From contig NC_051093.1 in NCBI RefSeq assembly GCF_901709675.1, forward strand, positions 2,042,553 through 2,106,552: a stretch of DNA of 64,000 nt. Reading direction: 5' to 3'. Origin of the DNA: Syngnathus acus. Its lineage: Eukaryota > Chordata > Actinopteri > Syngnathiformes > Syngnathidae. The notes under the pieces were generated by a model. The model searched no databases. It was not told the origin of the DNA and saw only the letters and a program-made list of their open reading frames with translations. A program made the translations under genes and the position numbers. Shown piece by piece: positions 61,236 to 64,000 of this stretch (its first letter is position 1; each line of letters opens with the position of its first letter).

Positions 61236-61266
<31 letters not shown>

Positions 61267-62422
61267 TAAATTACAGATAAAAAGGCTCACAGAGACAAGC
61301 TCAGGGTGTGGATGCTCACGTATGTTGTGATGGAGTCACATGATGCATATACTATGGTGGAGACTTGTTTTGCTGATGAAGTGGCGTCGTCTGTGTCACT
61401 TGACTTTGGAGGGTAAAAAAATAGTTGTAAATACCAAGAACGACTCGCTATTCACAAAGAAGTCGAGACCGGACAGAAGTGTGCAAAACCTCCTAAAAAA
61501 CTCTAAAGACCCTTTCAAATCACTATAGCTAGCTAGCAAGGTTTCTCTGCACCAATATGTTACCAGATGCCGGCAAAGCACTACTTTTTTCAAGCCTCTC
61601 ATCTCAGCTCAACGTAGTTTCTCAACACCAAGCAAAGCGCCACACTTTTGTAGAAATGAAGCTCACTTGAACATATTTGTTTCGAATCAAGCACTACCTT
61701 TGTCTAAATGAAACTTTGCAACTCACATTAGCGTAGCTCCTCAGCAACCAGGTACCACAAGACGGCAGCAAAGCACTACTTTTATTGCCAGGGATATGTG
61801 CCGGACAGACCTCACAAACTCTGTGATAAATTTAAAAAAAAAAAAAAACAATAATGGTACTACTTCCGCACACTTGAACATTTTCAACACATTGTAAATA
61901 TAACACACACACACACACATAACTGCTGGTCTAAAATTCATTAAAAAAAATACTGTACATATTGTAGCGTCTGTGTCCATGCACGTGCCTTTAAGAGGTG
62001 GGGCCGTCTGGGGTCACGCATGACATCAGCGAGTCAGTGTGAGCATCTGACCGTGAGCTGTGGTCACCAGCAGATTGTGTACGGGAGTGCTCACTGCATT
62101 TTAATGGACTGCTGACATTCAATCAACAGCTGAAAAGCGCACGGCTGAGCCCGGTTCGCCTTTCCGACACGCGATGGCATCGCAGTCTAAACAAGAAAAC
62201 CCGGTGCCGTCACGCTAACCGACTGTTGTGCATGAGCTGCCTGTTTAGTGCACGTGTTCATAACGTTAAGCCGCAGTGTGCTTCGCTTGCATGACTTTCG
62301 AATTTGGGCAAATTGTTAGATGTTTTTCCCCACGTGATGTGATGCCAACTTTTCGGTGTACTTTTACTACTTTAAACACTTTCGACTCGTTCTGTTCTAT
62401 TGTGTAAAGTCAAAGAAATAAA
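61042..62422 (+). terminator. pitpnc1 3' untranslated region ending at AATAAA
   Basis: AATAAA at 62417-62422 is the best signal, giving a 3' UTR of about 1.4 kb. It includes a CA microsatellite at 61236-61261, a second short CA run at 61903-61918 and an A-run near 61830-61845. Earlier weak signals (AATTAAA near 61264) may also be used. Confidence 0.55.
61236..61261. repeat. CA microsatellite (AC)13
   Basis: Thirteen perfect AC units in the pitpnc1 3' untranslated region. Confidence 0.95.
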
Positions 62423-63141
62423 ATCGTGTTGCATTAAAATGAATGACTTGTTATTCGTAATACATTTTTGATGCGCTAATACAACAAAAACAATAAATCA
62501 GTGTTGGGAATAAATGAAGACTAGCTCACTGAATAGATTATATAATTTTAGTTGTAAATTGCAAGTCGGTGATTTGCTCATGACTCGCTTCCCTCCTGCG
62601 CAAAATATTTTTTTGAGAAACTGGCCCTTTTCACATGCTAAAGAAAACAATGTAGCTTTTTTATTTTGCATTTGAGTACAGTACACAGCATATAACAGGA
62701 CAGAGGTCCCTTGACTTCAAGTTTGATCCATTCTGCATATAAGAAACCAACTTTTGGAAACAAAGGACATCATCTGCTTCTCTGGCTTTCTTAGAACCCG
62801 TGTTGACAAAAAAGCAACAAATACCTGTACGGTCAGTGTGAACACGCCAAGAGATGGTCGCCAGGTTAAGTTCAATGCTGCCGTCGAGAGCATCCAAAGC
62901 TCACTCGGGAGTAAACACAAAGCCAAAAAGACAACAACACATGAACGAAGGCGTAACAAAATGGTAAAAAATGTGCAAAGCTGGGTTTCATATTTAGAAA
63001 AAAAATAAAACTCAAGAGTGGTCTTTTGGAGACATGATAATAGAATAATTTCATAAATAAATGTTTTCAGTGTACGAAAGTAGCGTACTGTACATTGTGC
63101 CAAGTCAACGGCAAGTGGCCGTGATTCCATTCCCGCTTTGG
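62423..63141. other. Convergent spacer and slc25a19 3' untranslated region
   Basis: The minus-strand AATAAA at 62665-62660 is a good 3' end for slc25a19, giving a 3' UTR near 480 nt. No coding exon was recognised here. The two convergent genes are separated by only about 240 bp between signals. Confidence 0.55.
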
Positions 63142-64000
63142 CTATCTTGCCGCTGCACGACTGTCGAGGTGGCCGTTATTTGCCGGCACTTTGAGGTCTC
63201 GGAGCACCTTGAGGAACAATTCGTAGCAGAAGAAGGTGAAGCCTGTAGACAGGGCCGCCTTGAGCAAGCTGGGAGAGAGGCCTTTGAAGAAGCCTGGCAC
63301 GCCCTCCTCTTTGGCAATCTGCGCCACGCAGTCTGCTAAACCTCGGTAGCGGCGCACCTATTTTGAGAGGGGGGGGGGGGGGGGGGGTGTCACTTGTGTG
63401 CTTTGACTCAATTTCAAATCATCCATATCTCCCCTGAACTGAATGGAACTGACAATGCGTTCCAGCCACCCAAATTACTTTTTTTTTTAATAGGAGACAA
63501 AATGACACTTTGGAGTATTACTATATATGACAGAAATAGAGTAATGATCGAATATTTGCCAGAGAGTATTGTTGTATGCTAAGTGAAGGCTCAGCTGACC
63601 TGTCCAAAGTGAACTCTGGCCTCCTCAAAGCCTGCAACTTGCAGTCTCTTCTTCAACAGGTCTAACGGATAGGTGACAGTTTTGCTAATCATTCCAGCTC
63701 CACTGCCACACAACAGAGTCCTGAGATTTTCTTCAACGCACACAAAAAAACACGTACACAAACACGTGAATAATCAAGAGAAAAAAAAAAACCACATTAA
63801 CTGATATTAAAAGCATGACCTAAGTGCACCAACCTCCAGATTTGCCAGCAGAAGGTGGCGCGGCCAGCAGCCTTTTGAAGACGTTGTAGAAGAAGAACTG
63901 CAGGCCGGCATAGGGAAACACGCCAATGAGCATTGGCGAGAGGCCACGGTAGAACGTCAGCGCGCCCCCAGAGCGCCACATGGTGCGCACGCCGTCCGTC
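63142..64000 (-). CDS. slc25a19: Mitochondrial thiamine pyrophosphate carrier (partial, C-terminal part)
   Basis: Inner-membrane carrier of the SLC25 family that imports thiamine pyrophosphate. Three exons are visible: 64000-63834 (continues off the right edge), 63730-63600 and 63357-63142 with stop TAG. Phases agree. The first visible exon ends the second carrier repeat ([19 protein letters not shown]). The next begins [13 protein letters not shown] and contains the third-repeat signature [10 protein letters not shown], the PX(D/E)XX(K/R) motif of the family. The last has [10 protein letters not shown] and [19 protein letters not shown]. These match SLC25A19 better than other carriers. An acceptor for the middle exon follows TTGAAG and is unusual in lacking a pyrimidine at -3. 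The last intron's acceptor is preceded by a long C-run. Confidence 0.93.
63369..63387. repeat. G19 homopolymer (C19 on the slc25a19 strand)
   Basis: Nineteen consecutive G on the plus strand, at -30 to -12 relative to the slc25a19 last-exon start. On the coding strand it forms most of the pyrimidine tract of that acceptor. Length is likely variable and prone to sequencing error. Confidence 0.95.

Overview
The window is nuclear DNA from a ray-finned fish, probably a compact percomorph genome. It has split vertebrate genes with short GT-AG introns, fish-type Tc1 and hAT transposons, and CA repeats. I cannot name the species. No prokaryotic or viral gene system is present. Gene calls come from reading exons by eye and from remembered family sequences. 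Splice phases were checked by arithmetic and agree for every gene model.

Layout, left to right: (1) 1-9376, minus strand: lmtk2, a transmembrane kinase, running off the left edge, with a full-length Tc1 transposon in its first intron. (2) 10.5-18.2 kb, plus strand: three tandem parvalbumin genes, the last oncomodulin-like, each with a TATA box and an upstream MEF2-type A/T element. (3) 21.0-23.6 kb, plus: aimp2, a scaffold of the multi-tRNA-synthetase complex. (4) 24.3-26.9 kb, minus: a two-exon BED-finger/hAT-transposase-derived gene with an intact frame. (5) 27.9-37.1 kb, plus: cacng4 (AMPA-receptor auxiliary subunit, TARP) and cacng1 (skeletal-muscle calcium-channel gamma subunit) in tandem. 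(6) 45.5-61.0 kb, plus: pitpnc1, a phosphatidylinositol transfer protein, with a 9.6 kb first intron and a predicted 8-nt microexon. (7) 63.1-64.0 kb, minus: the 3' end of slc25a19, the mitochondrial thiamine pyrophosphate carrier.

The genes do not form one pathway. The lmtk2-parvalbumin/oncomodulin-aimp2 group recalls human chromosome 7, and cacng4-cacng1-pitpnc1-slc25a19 recalls human 17q, so the window seems to cross a junction between two ancestral blocks. The parvalbumins and cacng1 are both linked to muscle calcium handling, but that may be coincidence.

The best leads are: a non-autonomous hAT element inserted 12 nt upstream of a pitpnc1 exon, so that its terminal repeat probably supplies the branch point; the 8-nt microexon; the apparently domesticated hAT transposase gene; and the repeated MEF2-TATA layout of the parvalbumin promoters. 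I did not find evidence of a wholly new biological system.
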